A stretch of DNA of 64,000 nucleotides from Lytechinus pictus (GCF_037042905.1 NC_087258.1:3921001-3985000); one strand, 5' to 3'; shown: positions 12,904 to 27,900, counted from the stretch's first letter. Made by a program: numbers and translations. Notes: a model not told the origin generated them from the sequence alone.

Positions 12904-15900
12904 CTGAAAAGGAGAAAGGAAGTCAAAGGATCCTAGACTTATTCAATCAATTCAGTTTCACAAATGGTATACTAGAAGAAAACAGTACGGAAAAACAATA
13001 TTTAGGATGAAATATCTTAATCTCCTTAATCTCCCAGGGTATTGCCATTCGAGGGGGGATCGATCTTAAGATCTCGGCAGCGGATTGCGCGATCGCAACG
13101 AAAATTTGCATGATGGTAGAGAATGACGTCATCTACGCAGTTGCAATGGTAAATTTCACTGAATTCATATATTTTTATTTTATATGAACTAATTATGCTA
13201 ATTTATTCATGAAATCATACTTTTGGCTCTGATTCACTAAATAAAGCCCCTAGAATATTATTTTTGGGTGAAAATATTCTTTACAGCATTCCTAAACAAT
13301 TGTGAATAAAAAACATTCTGGTACCGAGACCGATTTATTATGTATTTTCTTTGTTTTTAAATTTTTGTTTTTTTATTGTTTTTTCATTGGAAATCGTTTC
13401 AGACGTAATTCTGATCATAAACAAGGCAAAATTAATTAAGTTTAATCAGTAAAAGTAGAAATGATACATTTATTAATTTTGGCTAAATACACAATTTGCA
13501 TTAGATTGTACATGAAATCACGTTTATGAGCAATTTTTGGTCTGACATCACATGCACTTACATGTTGCGTAATGTTGTAACCACGTACCAGGGCGTCACA
13601 AATTTGGTCTCAAAATTTGTGCGAGACTTGAAAGTAAAAATTCATCAAAGGTGAGGTAAAAAAAATTTGCGCGGCAGATATTTCGCGAAAGTTTGGGTTA
13701 ATTCAAATTAAATTTACGTAACGGGGTAAAGGCGAGAAAAAAATTGATCGTAAAAAGCTTTGAGGTTGTCACAATTTAGCTATTAGGGGAGCATCTCGTG
13801 AAAGGACTTGTCAGACGTTCTATCTGACAAGTCCTACTTTATCCGACAGTTACTATAGTAACAGTGCTTCTCAGCCAATCAAAATCAAGGAAAGTTGTCA
13901 GATCTGACAACTTGTTGGACAAAAATGTTAATGAAACGCTCCCCAGTTCATATACATGTTTGCATAAAACGTGCCGGTTATTTGCCGAGGTAAAAGTGTC
14001 TGTCTATAATCAACAAAAAATATCCTTGTACAAAATATGAAGTACTTACACACTGGCACATCACCATCCAATGTTTCCTCCAATTGCATTAAGTCAGGGA
14101 TGAATTCCTCCTCTTGATCACCTCCTGTCTCATCTACAGTATATGTGTTCTCATCAACTCCTGTCTCATTTGCTGTACATGTGTTTTCATCAATGCCTGT
14201 CTTATCGTACAACTCTACAAACAGAAATACAATATACAATGATGAATGAATGATAAGAAACAAATTATAACATAATCAAATTAAGAAACACATTAAATAA
14301 GTTGATCTAGCTGCCAAGTGCATATCCATACTGTAAAAATATACACTGGTATTATAGATGCCCTAGTATCTAAAATAATCAATGGCATTGTTCAAATACC
14401 TAAAACTATAATACATAAATGAACCCTCCTACTTATGGCTGTGCAATGTCCATTTGCCTTACAATTTAGCACACATTGATGCAACAATATTGTGAATTTT
14501 GGTAGACAATTCTAACATCTTCATAATATATGCAAATCAAATTTTAATTCATGCATTTGCATTATAATTCATCTTTCACTAGACGGACATTATGCTAATG
14601 GTCAATTTTGTACAAAGATGCTTTCGTAAGTTGAGATATTCATGTGAAATGAAATATAAAAAGTTCACTTTATTCATATTGTTTTCATCTTTTATATGCA
14701 TATTTCTTAAATTTCTTTCACCTTTCCACATCTATGTGGGAATCACATTGTGATATTTACTTGAAAATCCACCAATCACCTTTTTTCCACAGAGCAAACC
14801 ACATTTTTTTAAATTTCATGTACAGTGTATTTCAGACTAGTACCACTTTGGATTTGCAAAAAAAAATAAAAAATAAAAAAATAAGAGGCAGACAAAAAAG
14901 ACAAGTTGGGTCAGAACCTTCCATACATTATCTATATGTCATATAAAGCATAAAGTGAATGCTAAAAGACCAAGACTTGGATCGAAGATTGAAATATAAT
15001 GACAAACTATAAGAGGGCAAGGACATTATGACATCACCGACCCCCCCCCCCCATTATCCTTTATACAATTACTTTGGGTAATCGGCACAAATAAATGCAT
15101 TTTCAGCAATTTTGAACTTTGAAGCCTGAATGATTCTGAATAAAAATGCTGTTGCAATGCAAGGCTGCAAACTTACCATCTAGTTGTATATCCTGTATTT
15201 TCTGCCCTTTGAAGTCAGCAATCTTTCCGAAGTCCATCATCAGCAAAAGCTTTGCAATGTCAATCCTCTCCAGAAGGTCAGATGTTGCTCTGTAGTGTAT
15301 GTGGTGAACATCAAGGGTATGCCCAAGATGGTCGATTATCCAGCGCTGTTGCTGTGGTGTTACATCTAGTCCCTGTGAATAAGGTCAGGATCAGGAAATA
15401 TGTTTTTATTGTCTCTTACCAGACCATGGCCTGATTACTGCAATTCAATTTGTAAAAAAAATGTTACATATAGCACAAGAGTTTATTTGTAGCTTGAGAC
15501 AGGATAGAACTCAAATAGTTACAAAATACAATCTTTTTACATTAAACAGAGCACCATTGAGGATAGATCTTAGCACTAGCTATTAATATTTTTTATCAAA
15601 TTAATGTGACATTTGACCTAACAATCCTAATCATAGTCAGTTTATATTTGGTTTTAGTTTCTTTCTGTTTATTATCTACCTGAATCATGGTAGCCATGAA
15701 TTTGCGGCAATTTGTAGCTCTCATTCTCTCTGGTAATTGCAGTCCCGCCTCAGCAGCCATTTTTGCAATGGCAAACCCTCCTCTGATGACGCCAGCAGCT
15801 ATATGAAAAAGATGGTCCTTAAATATTTAGTTGGGAACTTCACATAATGGACATATGAAGAAAAATGTAGGACAACACATTCCCTAATGATTGTCAGGAT

Positions 15901-18900
15901 CACTCTAGCTACTTTTAACGAAAAATAAGTATGGACAATTTTGGACACAAATGTTAAACGGCAAATTTTGTCACAATTAATGAAAGAACAGTCATGGTTC
16001 CAATTTATGTACACAGTAAAAACAGACCCATTTCTCTGAAGTTTTATTCTAAAAGTGATATTTACCACAATTTGCGAACACATAGTTGTTTGATGTAGGT
16101 ATTCCTGCCACAGACCTTACATGGTTTCCTGTTAAGAATGCTAAGATCGGGCGAACATGTTCACTGATGAGAAGCGGTACAAACTTGCCATGCTATACCA
16201 CAAGAACAAAACATATAAATTATGGTCATTACAATAGGCAGAAGGTGCAAAAACTCAAATAAAGAGAAATGTAAAAAAAAAAATTAAAAAAAAGGGGAAA
16301 AAAGCAGGACTTATAATAAAGACACATAATGGTGCTTAATTAAAAAAATGATATATTCAAAATAGCTGTCATATAGGTACACATACAAGTATAGCCCACA
16401 GATACATGTAAATACAAATAGATTTATTACCAGATAGTATTACAAATTTATGTGTATACATGTATGTCTCTGTGGGGTATACTTGTTTGTACTTACATAC
16501 GAATCAGTATTTTCTGTATAGGAAAAGGCAGGGTAAGTTGAGCCATCACCCCCCCCCCCCAGCCAATAAGGAATGTGTCAGATATTGGGGTGTGACAAGT
16601 TGTATAACCCCTAACCCCACCACATTGCTTTCAACACTGAAGCAAAGACTTCATATTCAGAGGGAATAATACAAATTTCAGTAAAAAAGCACTTTTTACC
16701 CATATAATTCATAAATGACATTTCGAAAAAAGGCGAGCATATTCAAAGATCAATGACCCTAAATGACCTTTGACCTTGATCATATGACCTGGAAACCAAT
16801 GCAGGATGATCAGTGATACTTAATTACCCTTATGTCCAAGTTTCATGAACTAGGTCCATAAACTTCACAAGTTATCATGACATCTAATAATAATAATAAT
16901 AATCATCATAATAATAATAAAAATTAAGGGAAAAAGCAGGGCTTTGGTACTTAAATTAAAAAAAATAAAAGTACACCCTGAATTTAAAAAAAAAAGGATA
17001 AATGTACACCAAACAATTCCTAACATAGTAATCACATAAGTACACATACAAGTATACCCCAGAGATACATACAAATAAATATAATACCTGATAGTATTAC
17101 AAATTTATGTGTATGTCTCCATGGGGTATACTTGTATGTACTTACTTGTAAGTATTTGTCATTTATGCCAGGGGGGGGGGGCACTTACATTGACGAGTGG
17201 ATACCCTGCGCAACCAAAAAATACAAATAAGGGTGTCAAAAACACTAAAATATTGAAACAAGTGGAATGCCTCTGGCCGTCTCACCTGCATCACGCGATT
17301 CAATATAGCAGCAGTGCTGATTTTGAAAACTACTATAACTCGCACAAGATGTTAAGTGATACTTGGTTACTCTTATTTCCACGTTTTATGAACTATAGAC
17401 CCATACACTTATAGAGATATGATGGTAATTCAACAAATACCCCCAACGTGGCCAAAGTTCATTGACCTTGATCATGTGACCTGAAACTCACACAGGATGT
17501 TCAGTGATACTTGATTACTCTTATGTCCAAGTTTCAAGAGAAAGATCCATCAACTTTCCAAGTAATGATGGTAATTCAACAGATACCCCCATTATGGCCA
17601 GAATTCATTGACCTTTGACCTTGGTCATGTGACCTAAAATTCGCAAAGGATGTTCAGTGATACTTCATTAATCTTATGTCCAAGTTTTATGAACTAGACC
17701 AACACACTTTCAAAGTTATGGCGGTAATTCAACAAATACCCCAATTTGACCAAAGTTCATTGACCCTAAATGACCTTTGACCTTGATCATGTGACCTGAA
17801 ACTTGCATAGGATGTTCAGTAATACTTGATTACTATTATGTCCAAGTTTCATGAATCAGATCCATAAACTTTTAAAGTTATGATGGTAAATCTACAGATA
17901 CCCCCAATTCGGCCAAAGTTCATTGACCCTAAATGACCATTGACCTTGGTCATGTGACGTGAAACTCATGCTGGATGTTCAGTGATACTTGATTAACCTT
18001 ATGTATAAGTTTCATGAACTAGGTCCATATACTTTCTAAGTTATGCTGTCATTTCAAAAACTTAACCTCAGGTTAAGATTTGGTGTTGACGCCGCCGCCG
18101 TCGGAAAAGCGGCGCCTATAGTCTAACTCTGCTATGCAGGTGAGACAAAAAGGGTATTTATTTCGCTAGGAAAGCTATGTGTATAGGGTCAAATTTACGA
18201 GGGTATAAAAATCAAGACTAAAATGTTCCATTACGTCAAACCCCCGTTTGAGAATTTACCGCAGTTCAGATTGCCAACTGCGGTATTTCACCCCATTTTG
18301 CATTTGAAAATCTAAAACATCATTTCCAAGCCCAGGGGGCTGTTTCATAAAGCTGTTCGTAAGTTAAGAGCGACTTAAAGAGCTAACATAGTAATCACAT
18401 AAGTACACATACAAGTATACCCCACAGATACATACAAATAAATGTAATACCTGATAGTATTACAAATTTATGTGTATGTCTCCGTGGGGTATACTTGTAT
18501 GTACTTACATTTAAGTATTATTTATTTATGCCGAGGGGGGGGGGAGGCACCAACATTGACGTCTTTGACGAGTGGATACCATGCGCGACCAAAAAAACAT
18601 GTAAAAAGGATGTCTTTTTCAAGATAGTGCACGTTACGTACGTAACGTAATAAGGTTGTCAAAAACATTAAAATAATGAAAAAAGGGTATTTATTTCGCT
18701 AGGAAAGCTACATGTTAAGGGTCAAATTTGCAAGGGTATAAGAAATCAAGACTTAAATGTTTATAAAGGATGTACTTTTCGCCCAAGGAGTCAACACTAC
18801 GTGTTTAGAGTACGATTTGCGCCAGTTGGGCTGTAAACCCAATGATATAGGTAAAGGTAAAACCAACGACCGACGTCTGTGACATATCATTGAAACATTG

Positions 18901-21900
18901 CTGAACTTGTTAAGGAGTTCAATTTGGGGAATGCTTGCCAATAGTATCGTTTTGTTTCCAATACTTGTTAAGGGTAGGGTTTCACATGCCAATACTTGTA
19001 AAGGGGTGCATTTTCAGAATATGGAAAATACGTTTCATAAACTTGGTCCGTATAATTCATAAATGACATTAAAAAAAAGCCGAGCATATTCAAAGTTCAT
19101 TGACCCTAAATGACCTTTGACCTTGATCATGTGACCTGGAAAGCGATGCAGGATAACTTAATTACCCTTATGCACAAGTTTCATGAACTAGGTTCATAAA
19201 CTTCTGAAGTTATCATGACATCTAATAATAATAATAACAAAAGGGGGAAAAAGCAGGGCTTATAAGACCCATAATGGTACTTAAATTAGAAAAAAATAAA
19301 AGATAAATGTACAAAAAACAATTCCTCAAATAGTAATCACATAAGTACACATACAAGTATACCCCACAGATACATACAAATAAATATAATACCTGATATT
19401 ATTACAAATGTATGCGTATGTCTCTGTGGGGTATACTTGTATGTACTTACATGTATAAGTATTTGTCATTTATCCCCGGGGGGTTTGGGGAGGGGGAGGC
19501 ACTTATATTGACGTCTTGGACGAGTGGATACCATGCGCGACCAAAAAACATGTAAAAAGGATGTCTTATTCAAGATAGGGCATGTTACGTATGTAATGTA
19601 ATAAGGTTGTCAAAAACACTAAAATAATGAAAAAGGGTATTTATTCTGCTAGGAAAGATACATATTTAGGGTCAAATTTGCAAGGGTATAAAAAATCAAG
19701 ACTTCAATGTTTATAAAGGATGTACTTTTTGCCCCAGGAGTCAACACTATGTGTTTAGAGTACGATTTGCGCCAGTTGGGCTGTACTAAACCCAATGATA
19801 TAGGTAAAGGTAAAACCAACGATTGACGTCTGTGACATATCATTGAAACATTGCTGAACTTGTTAAGGAGTTCAATTCGGGGAATACTTGCCAATAGTAT
19901 CATTTTGTTTCCAATACTTGTTAAGGGTAGGGTTTCACATACATATACTTAATTGTTAAGGGGCACTTTTCAGAACATGGAAAATATGTTTCATAAACTA
20001 GGTTCATATAATTCATAAATGACATTTCAAAACAAAGGCAAGCATATTGAAAGTTCATTGACCCTAGATGACCTTTGACCTTGATCATGTGACCTGGAAA
20101 CCCATGCAGGATAATTAGAGTGATACTTAATTACCCTTATGTCCAAGTTTCATGAACTAGGTCCATAAACTTATAATAATAATCATAACAATAATAAAAA
20201 AGGGGAAAAAGCAGGGCTTCTGAGTAAGACCCATAATGGTACTTAAATTTGGAAAAAAAGTACACCCAGAATAGATTAAACAAAAAAATAAAGGATAAAT
20301 GTACACCAAACAATTCCTAACATAGTAATCACATAAGTACACATACAAGTATACCCCAGAGATACATACAAATAAATATAATACCTGATAGCATTACAAA
20401 TTTATGTGTATGTCTCCGTGGGGTATACTTGTATGTACTTTAATGTAAGTATTTGTCATTTATGCAGAGGGGGGGGGGGGACCAACATTGACGTCTTTGA
20501 CGAGTGTATACTATGCGCGACCATAAAAAAACATGTAAAAATTATGTCTTTTAGGGCACGTTATGTATGTATCGTAATAAGGTTGTCAAAAACATTAAAA
20601 TAACGAAAAAAGGGTATTTATTTCGCTAGGAAAGCTACATGTTCAGGGTCAAATTTGCAAGGGTAAAAGAAATAAAGACTTAAATGTTTATAAAGGATGT
20701 ACTTTTCGCCCAAGGAGTCAACAGTATGTGTTTAGAGTACGATTTGCGCCAGTTGGGCTGTACTAAACCCAATGATATAGGTAAAGGTAAAACCAACGAT
20801 TGACGTCCGTGACATATCATTGAAACATCGCTGAACTTGTTAAGGAGTTCAATTCGGGGAATACTTGACAATAGTATCGTTTTGTTTCCAATACTTGTTA
20901 AGGGTAGGGTTTCACATGCCAATACTTGTAAAGGGGTGCATTTTCAGAATATGGAAAATATGTTTCATAAACTAGGTCCATATAATTCATAAATGACATT
21001 TCAACAAAAAAAGGCGAGCATATTCAAAGTTCATTGACCCTAGATGACATTTGACCTTGATCATGTGACCTGGAAACCCATGCAGGATGATTAGTGATAC
21101 TTAATTCCCTTATGTCCAAGTTTCATAAACTAGGTCCATAAACTTATAATAATAATCATAATAATAATAAAAAAGGGGAAAAAAGCAGGGCTTCTGAGTA
21201 AGATTCATAATGGTACTTAAATTTGAAAAAAAAAGTACACCCAGAATAAATTAAACAAAAAAATAGAGGATAAATGTACACCAAACAATTCCTAACATAG
21301 TAATCACATAAGTACACATACAAGTATACCCCACAGATACATACAAATAAATATATTACCTGATAGTATTACAAATTTATGTGTATGTCTCTGTGGGGTA
21401 TACTTGTATGTACTTACTTGTAAGTATTTGTCATTTATGCCAGGGGGGGGGGGCACTTACATTGACTTCTTTGACGAGCGGATACTATGCGCGACCATAA
21501 AAAAACATGTAAAAATTATGTCTTTTAGGGCACGTTATGTATGTATCGTAATAAGGTTGTCAAAAACATTAAAATAACGAAAAAAGGGTATTTATTTCGC
21601 TAGGAAAGCTACATGTTCAGGGTCAAATTTGCAAGGGTAAAAGAAATAAAGACTTAAATGTTTATAAAGGATGTACTTTTCGCCCAAGGAGTCAACAGTA
21701 TGTGTTTAGAGTACGATTTGCGCCAGTTGGGCTGTACTAAACCCAATGATATAGGTAAAGGTAAAACCAACGATTGACGTCCGTGACATATCATTGAAAC
21801 ATCGCTGAACTTGTTAAGGAGTTCAATTTGGGGAATACTTGCCAATAGTATCGTTTTGTTTCCAATACTTGTTAAGGGTAGGGTTTCACATACATATACT

Positions 21901-24900
21901 AATTGTTAAGGGGCACTTTTCAGAACATGGAAAATATGTTTCATAAACTAGGTCCATATAATTCATAAATGACATTTCAAAACAAAGGCGAGCATATTCA
22001 AAGTTCATTGACCCTAGATGACCTTTGACCTTGATCATGTGACCTGGAAACCCATGCAGGATGATTAGTGATACTTAATTACCCTTATGTCCAAGTTTCA
22101 TGAACTAGGTCCATAAACTTATAATAATAATCATAACAATAATAAAAAAGGGGAAAAAGCAGGGCTTCTGAGTAAGACCCATAATGGTACTTAAATTTGG
22201 AAAAAAAAAGTACACCCAGAATAAATGAAACAAAAAAATAAAGGATAAATGTACACCAAACAATTCCTAACATAGTAATCACATAAGTACACATACAAGT
22301 ATACCCCAGAGATACATACAAATAAATATAATACCTGATAGTATTACAAATTTATGTGTATGTCTCCGTGGGGTATACTTGTATGTACTTTAATGTAAGT
22401 ATTTGTCATTTATGCAGAGGGGGGGGGGGGACCAACATTGACGTCTTTGACGAGTGTACACTATGCGCGACCATAAAAAAACATGTAAAAATGATGTCTT
22501 TTTGGGCACGTTATGTATGTATCGTAATAAGGTTGTCAAAAACATTAAAATAACGAAAAAAGGGTATTTATTTCGCTAGGAAAGCTACTTGTTCAGGGTC
22601 AAATTTGCAAGGGTAAAAGAAATAAAGACTTAAATGTTTATAAAGGATGTACTTTTCGCCCAAGGAGTCAACAGTATGTGTTTAGAGTACGATTTGCGAA
22701 AGTTGGGCTGTACTAAACCCAATGATATCTATAGGTAAAGGTAAAACCAACGATTGACGTCCGTGACATATCATTGAAACATCGCTGAACTTGTTAAGGA
22801 GTTCAATTCGGGGAATACTTGACAATAGTATCGTTTTGTTTCCAATACTTGTTAAGGGTAGGGTTTCACATGCCAATACTTGTAAAGGGGTGCATTTTCA
22901 GAATATGGAAAATATGTTTCATAATTACTAGGTCCATATAATTCATAAATGACATTTCAACAAAAAAAGGCGAGCATATTCAAAGTTCATTGACCCTAGA
23001 TGACCTTTGACCTTGATCATGTGACCTGGAAACCCATGCAGGATGATTAGTGATACTTAATTCCCTTATGTCCAAGTTTCATGAACTAGGTCCATAAACT
23101 TATAATAATAATCATAATAATAATAAAAAAAGGGGAAAAAAGCAGGGCTTCTGAGTAAGATCCATAATGGTACTTAAATTTGAAAAAAAAAGTACACCCA
23201 GAATAAATTAAACAAAAAAATAGAGGATAAATGTACACCAAACAATTCCTAACATAGTAATCACATAAGTACACATACAAGTATACCCCAGAGATACATA
23301 CAAATAAATATAATACCTGATAGTATTACAAATTTATGTGTATGTCTCCGTGGGGTATACTTGTATGTACTTACATTTAAGTATTATTTATTCATGCCGA
23401 GGGGGGGGAGGCACCAACATTGACGTCTTTGACGAGTGGATACCATGCGCGACCAAAAAAACACGTAAAAAGGATGTATTTTTCAAAACCTTTCAAGACC
23501 TTGGTCATGTCACATGAAACTCATGCAGGATGTTCAAGTTTCATGAATCAGATCCATAAACTTTCAAAGTTATGATGGTAATTCAACAGATACCCAATTT
23601 GGACAAAGTTCATTGACCCTAAATGACCCTTGATCTTGATCATGTGACATGAAACTCATGCAGGATGTTAAGTGATACTTGATTAACCTTATGTCCAAGT
23701 TTCATGAACTAGGTCCATATATTTTTGAAGTTATGATGACTTTTCAAAAACTTTTCGAATGCCGATTCCCCCAACATGGTCTAAGTTCATTGACCCTAAA
23801 TGACCTTTGACCTTGGCCATGTGACATGAAAATCAGGCTATACTTTCTAAGTCATGCTGTCTTTTCAAACACTTAACCTTTGGTAAAGATTTGATGTTGA
23901 CACCGCCGCCGTCGGAAAAGCGACGCCTAAAGCCTCACTCTGCTATGCAAGTGAGACAAAATCCATGCTAGTTCTTGCCCCATACCTTTTGTACATAGTT
24001 TTTGTGGCTCAACTTACCCAAGAAGGTGGCCCAACTTAGCCAATGGGTGGGGAAAGTTGAGCTATCTTTATTTATCAAAGGTGACAATGACTGTTCGGTT
24101 AGAATGTTAGGTCAAAAAACATTTCCAAAGAATTAAATTTTAAGGCAAGGTACTTATTTCTACAAGATTATGAATCATATAAGTTCTAACATGAAAAAAA
24201 AATGGCTCATCTTACCCTGCCTTCCCCTACTCAATGTGCAAGTGTCTCTGTGGGGTGTACGTGTATGTACTTATTTTTTAAACTAAGTGATACCTTGTAT
24301 ACTTGTATAGTACTATTCATTCATTTTTACCCCCAAAAGACTGATGTATGATTTTTCTACATACATAGTAAACTAACTTTCTAGAAAAAGTTAATTCTCT
24401 TTATAGATCATGTGAGTTTACCATTTGTTGAATCTGTTCAATCACAAGAATACTTTACTTTCAGGATGCTGATGGAATATAGTGAACATTCTTACCTTGC
24501 CTCTGATCATGATTACATCTTGGGCCTCAATGAGGTACTGTTCAAACTTGGTAATCTTGCCAAGGACCTCCCTACCAACTTCATCTACGCCCGTTTTTCT
24601 CGCACTGTAGTCAGCCAACCTTTTTAAAAAAATATAAAAGAAAATATAAGGTTACGAATTCAAATCCAATGCTGAGAGAAATGTGAATACATTTTTTTAC
24701 TTTTGTTTTCTTTTAACCCTAACTAGGCCGGGCTTTCTTGGCTGTTCTGTGGCGGGGGGGAGGTTTGATTCAACCCCGCCTGAGATCTCGGCCGCAGATC
24801 GCACGAGCGCCGCACAAATTTGCATGCTGGTAGTGTGCGATGTAATCTACAAGGCCATATGGTAACATTTTCCAAAAAATGAGATATTATGCTAATTTAT

Positions 24901-27900
24901 GCATAAATCATTTGTTTTGCTCTAATTCACTAAATAAAGCTCCTAGAATACTAATTCTTGGCAAAAATATTCTTTGTAGCATTCTTAACAATCGCAATTG
25001 AAAAAAACTTTGGTTTGGAAATCAGTTTCTAATGTATTTTATTGTTTTATGAATTTCTTACGTATTTCTATGTTTTTCAACCTTTTGTTTTTCTTTGTTT
25101 TTTTCACCAGATTTATTGCACAACCTTTTTGAAGCATAATTATGCTAATATCAATTGATTTCAGCTGGTTAAAGTAAAAATAATCATATCATGAATAACA
25201 TGAGAAAACTCAACTCGCGCGTTGGAATGACTGCAGAAAACGTTGAAGGGGGGTTGATTCAACCCCCCCCCCCGGCCATTTTAGGGTTAAACAAATTTAT
25301 ACAGCTTATGTAGAAAAGCAACAGATTCCATGCTTATTCTAAAACATACCACACTATTTGTGATAATTTGTGCATTAAATGCATTATCACCTAATTGCAG
25401 TATAGATGCTACAAGTAATTACAATTAAAAGTTGGAGTATGATTTGATGATGTCATTATGAATTTCAGCTACATTGCACTTATACTTTTGCATGGAAGTT
25501 ACAGGTTACTTACATGAGTATCCATGTAAAGTTATTGGTAAGTTTCTGAAGAAACAATGTAAAAACTGTATCAAAGATGATTTTATCCTTTTGGCATTTA
25601 TGAGAATGTTGCTCTAAACTGGTTAGGTACCAAATAGCAAAATTGAAATTGATTGTACAGAGCATCTCTGTTTTTTTTTCTGAGATGCTCTGGATAATGT
25701 ACAGAGAATGTCTATCAATACTACAATTTTTTGTTTCAATCAATAAAAGACATTTTGTTTTGATATTCTTTGCAGAAGTGAGTGTAAAATGACATAGTCA
25801 TGTATTCATAACATACTTCACAAGATTTTGATTTGCTGTCACATTTTGGGGGGTTGAAACACCATTTGAGGGGCTTTAAATATTAAAGAAATATGAAATA
25901 ATGACTTACGATAGTGCTTGCACCTCTCCAGGTCTCCGTCTGTTGTAACATATGAGGTTGGTCAGAGCAATGATTGCATTTTTGCGGAAGTTTGTGTATG
26001 AGTAATCCTTCAGATCAGCACTCAATGCTTCTTCCTTCAGGAAGACTGCAAACCGTTCCACATCCTTGGGTAGAGGCAAAGGCTGTTTTTTCTTGTTCTT
26101 TCGTTCTTGCAACAGCACCCTTTCTAGCTTAGTTGACCACTCTATTGACATAAGTGTCAAAAAGTCTTTTGCTGCTCTTCTTCTTGAATTATCTCCCTTC
26201 TTGATTGCATTGGCAAGAATGATCGATGTAACTCTCTTTAAGTCAGTCCCCAATTTCAGGGCATGTGAGGGAGCTTTTAGGTTTTCCTCATCTGCATCAT
26301 CTGGCTGGCATGTTTTTATTGTGGCTTCAGCCACATGACTGAAATGTTGAGGAACAAGATAATCCTCCAGTTTCACACCTGAGAATGGTGTGGCAAGTGA
26401 TCTCAAATTGATTAACAGCCTTGCCATTAGCCGCATCACAGCAGAAGCATAATGCTTCCGCATCAGTCGATTCCCAACGTTACGCTTCATGTAGTCATTG
26501 CCGATTGCAATGATGAGTGCATCCTCCCTGACCACTTTTCCTACTTGATCATGCTTCATCATTGGGAGTACTTCTTTTTTCAGAGTAAGGCTTGGATTTC
26601 CAGAGATTCTTCCGGATATAATGTTACTTTGAAGCAGCAGGCTTCCTTTTGTGAGAAACTGAGAGTTGTTTTGCTTTGCTGGACATGATCTCTGATGCCG
26701 TGAAATAACACTGCATTTCAACCATTCTAAGCAAGAAGGGCACGGCCCATAGTCTTCCTTGGTAAAAGGACTTTCATTCATTCTCCGTGACAACAGCAGT
26801 TCCCCTTTTTGTTTTTTCAAGACTTTAACATTGTGCATGTTGTCACCTCTGTTTCTGAGAATTGAGAGGAGCTTCTTTCTCTTCTCTTGTTTGACATCTT
26901 GGGTAGTTTGGTCATCATTTTTTGACTCCTGTAAGTTCATTAGTTCCATGATTTCAGGTTCTCTTTGATGCTTCTTTCCACGCAGGTGCTGAGAAAAGTT
27001 TGTTACCATTTTACAACAGAATGGGCAAGCATGAGTAGAGTTATATACTCTATCTGATTTTTTCTTTGCACCTGCAGATGTAGTGGATGATTTTTTCACC
27101 ATTTTTACATATATTGATTTCACACGTGTATCTCTGATGATGTCATCTTCGTCAGGCTCACTTTCACTATCATCCTCATCATCTTCTTCAGTTTGAAGGT
27201 CTACAAGACTGTTCTGATTATCTGTCCACTGGTCTTGATATCCACTTTCATTATGCTGAACTCTTGGCAGAGTAGCGGTGAGGTTGGATGTGATACTTTT
27301 ATGTTTTTTCAGTACTCTCTTTCGTGGATTATCTGTCTCATGATCAGTTTCCCTGTCATCCCAATGTGATTCCTCTGACGTATGTGAGTCCGATGAACCA
27401 TTGGTCTCAGGCTGGTACAGTGAAACATCTGACTCGTCTTCATCACTATCAGACACAGTGCTATCATCCTCTTCCCGTTTTCTCTTACACCTTCTCTTAA
27501 ATGATTTGTTCCTGTCATCATGGCAACCTAGTCAAATTGATAAATGCAAATTTATGTCTATATATCTACTGCATAGTTTATAAAAGCATAATTATCTTAT
27601 TTTATAGTTTATCACAAGGGGTTTGCAATATCAAATTAAAATAATGTTGGAAGATTAACACACTTGATGCTAATAAAAGTAGTAGTCCAGGGTGGCCGGA
27701 TTTACCTCAAGCTGGTGGCAACTGCCCTCATCCCCTCCCTCCACTTTTACACGGTTTAGTGCATCCCGTATTCCCATCCCGACCTTCTTCCTGTTCTCCA
27801 CTTGCATCTTCCACGTCTTCTTTGGCCTTCCTCTCTTTCTCGGTCCGCTCATCTCAAACTCAAGAGCCCTTCTCAACACATGCCCATCATCCCTCCTCAG

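Larger units (their letters stand above)
16375..24275. repeat. ~975-bp hairpin-containing satellite array filling intron 10
   Basis: Hairpins at 16375-16497, 17037-17145, 18401-18508, 19343-19450, 20335-20440, 21310-21416, 22285-22390 and 23267-23374, plus a right half near 24238-24272. Later units are 942-992 bp apart. Hairpin arms are AAGTACACATACAAGTATAC then CCCA, and the complement; the loop is ~35 bp. Each unit also has a poly-G run, a TGACCTTTGACCTTGATCAT stretch and an open minus-strand frame of ~80 codons that is a repeat shadow. The array is bordered by inverted GGGTAAGTTGAGCCA (16531) and TGGCTCATCTTACCC (24203). Confidence 0.92.

Noticed and set aside
18753-22876. Five similar minus-strand frames of 63-84 codons (MACETLPLTSIGNKTI-like)
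   Set aside because: They lie at the same place in each satellite unit; the units are similar at DNA level throughout, so the frame is explained by repetition. No start context or known family.
16375-24275. CRISPR-like reading of the regularly spaced hairpins
   Set aside because: Units are ~975 bp, both repeat and spacer are conserved, the DNA is eukaryotic and intronic, and no cas genes are present.
25906-27456. Treating the 516-codon frame as a complete intronless gene with its own start
   Set aside because: Its apparent start is GTG inside a longer open exon, it ends at a GTAAG donor in the middle of the recombinase box I region, and flanking exons join in phase.
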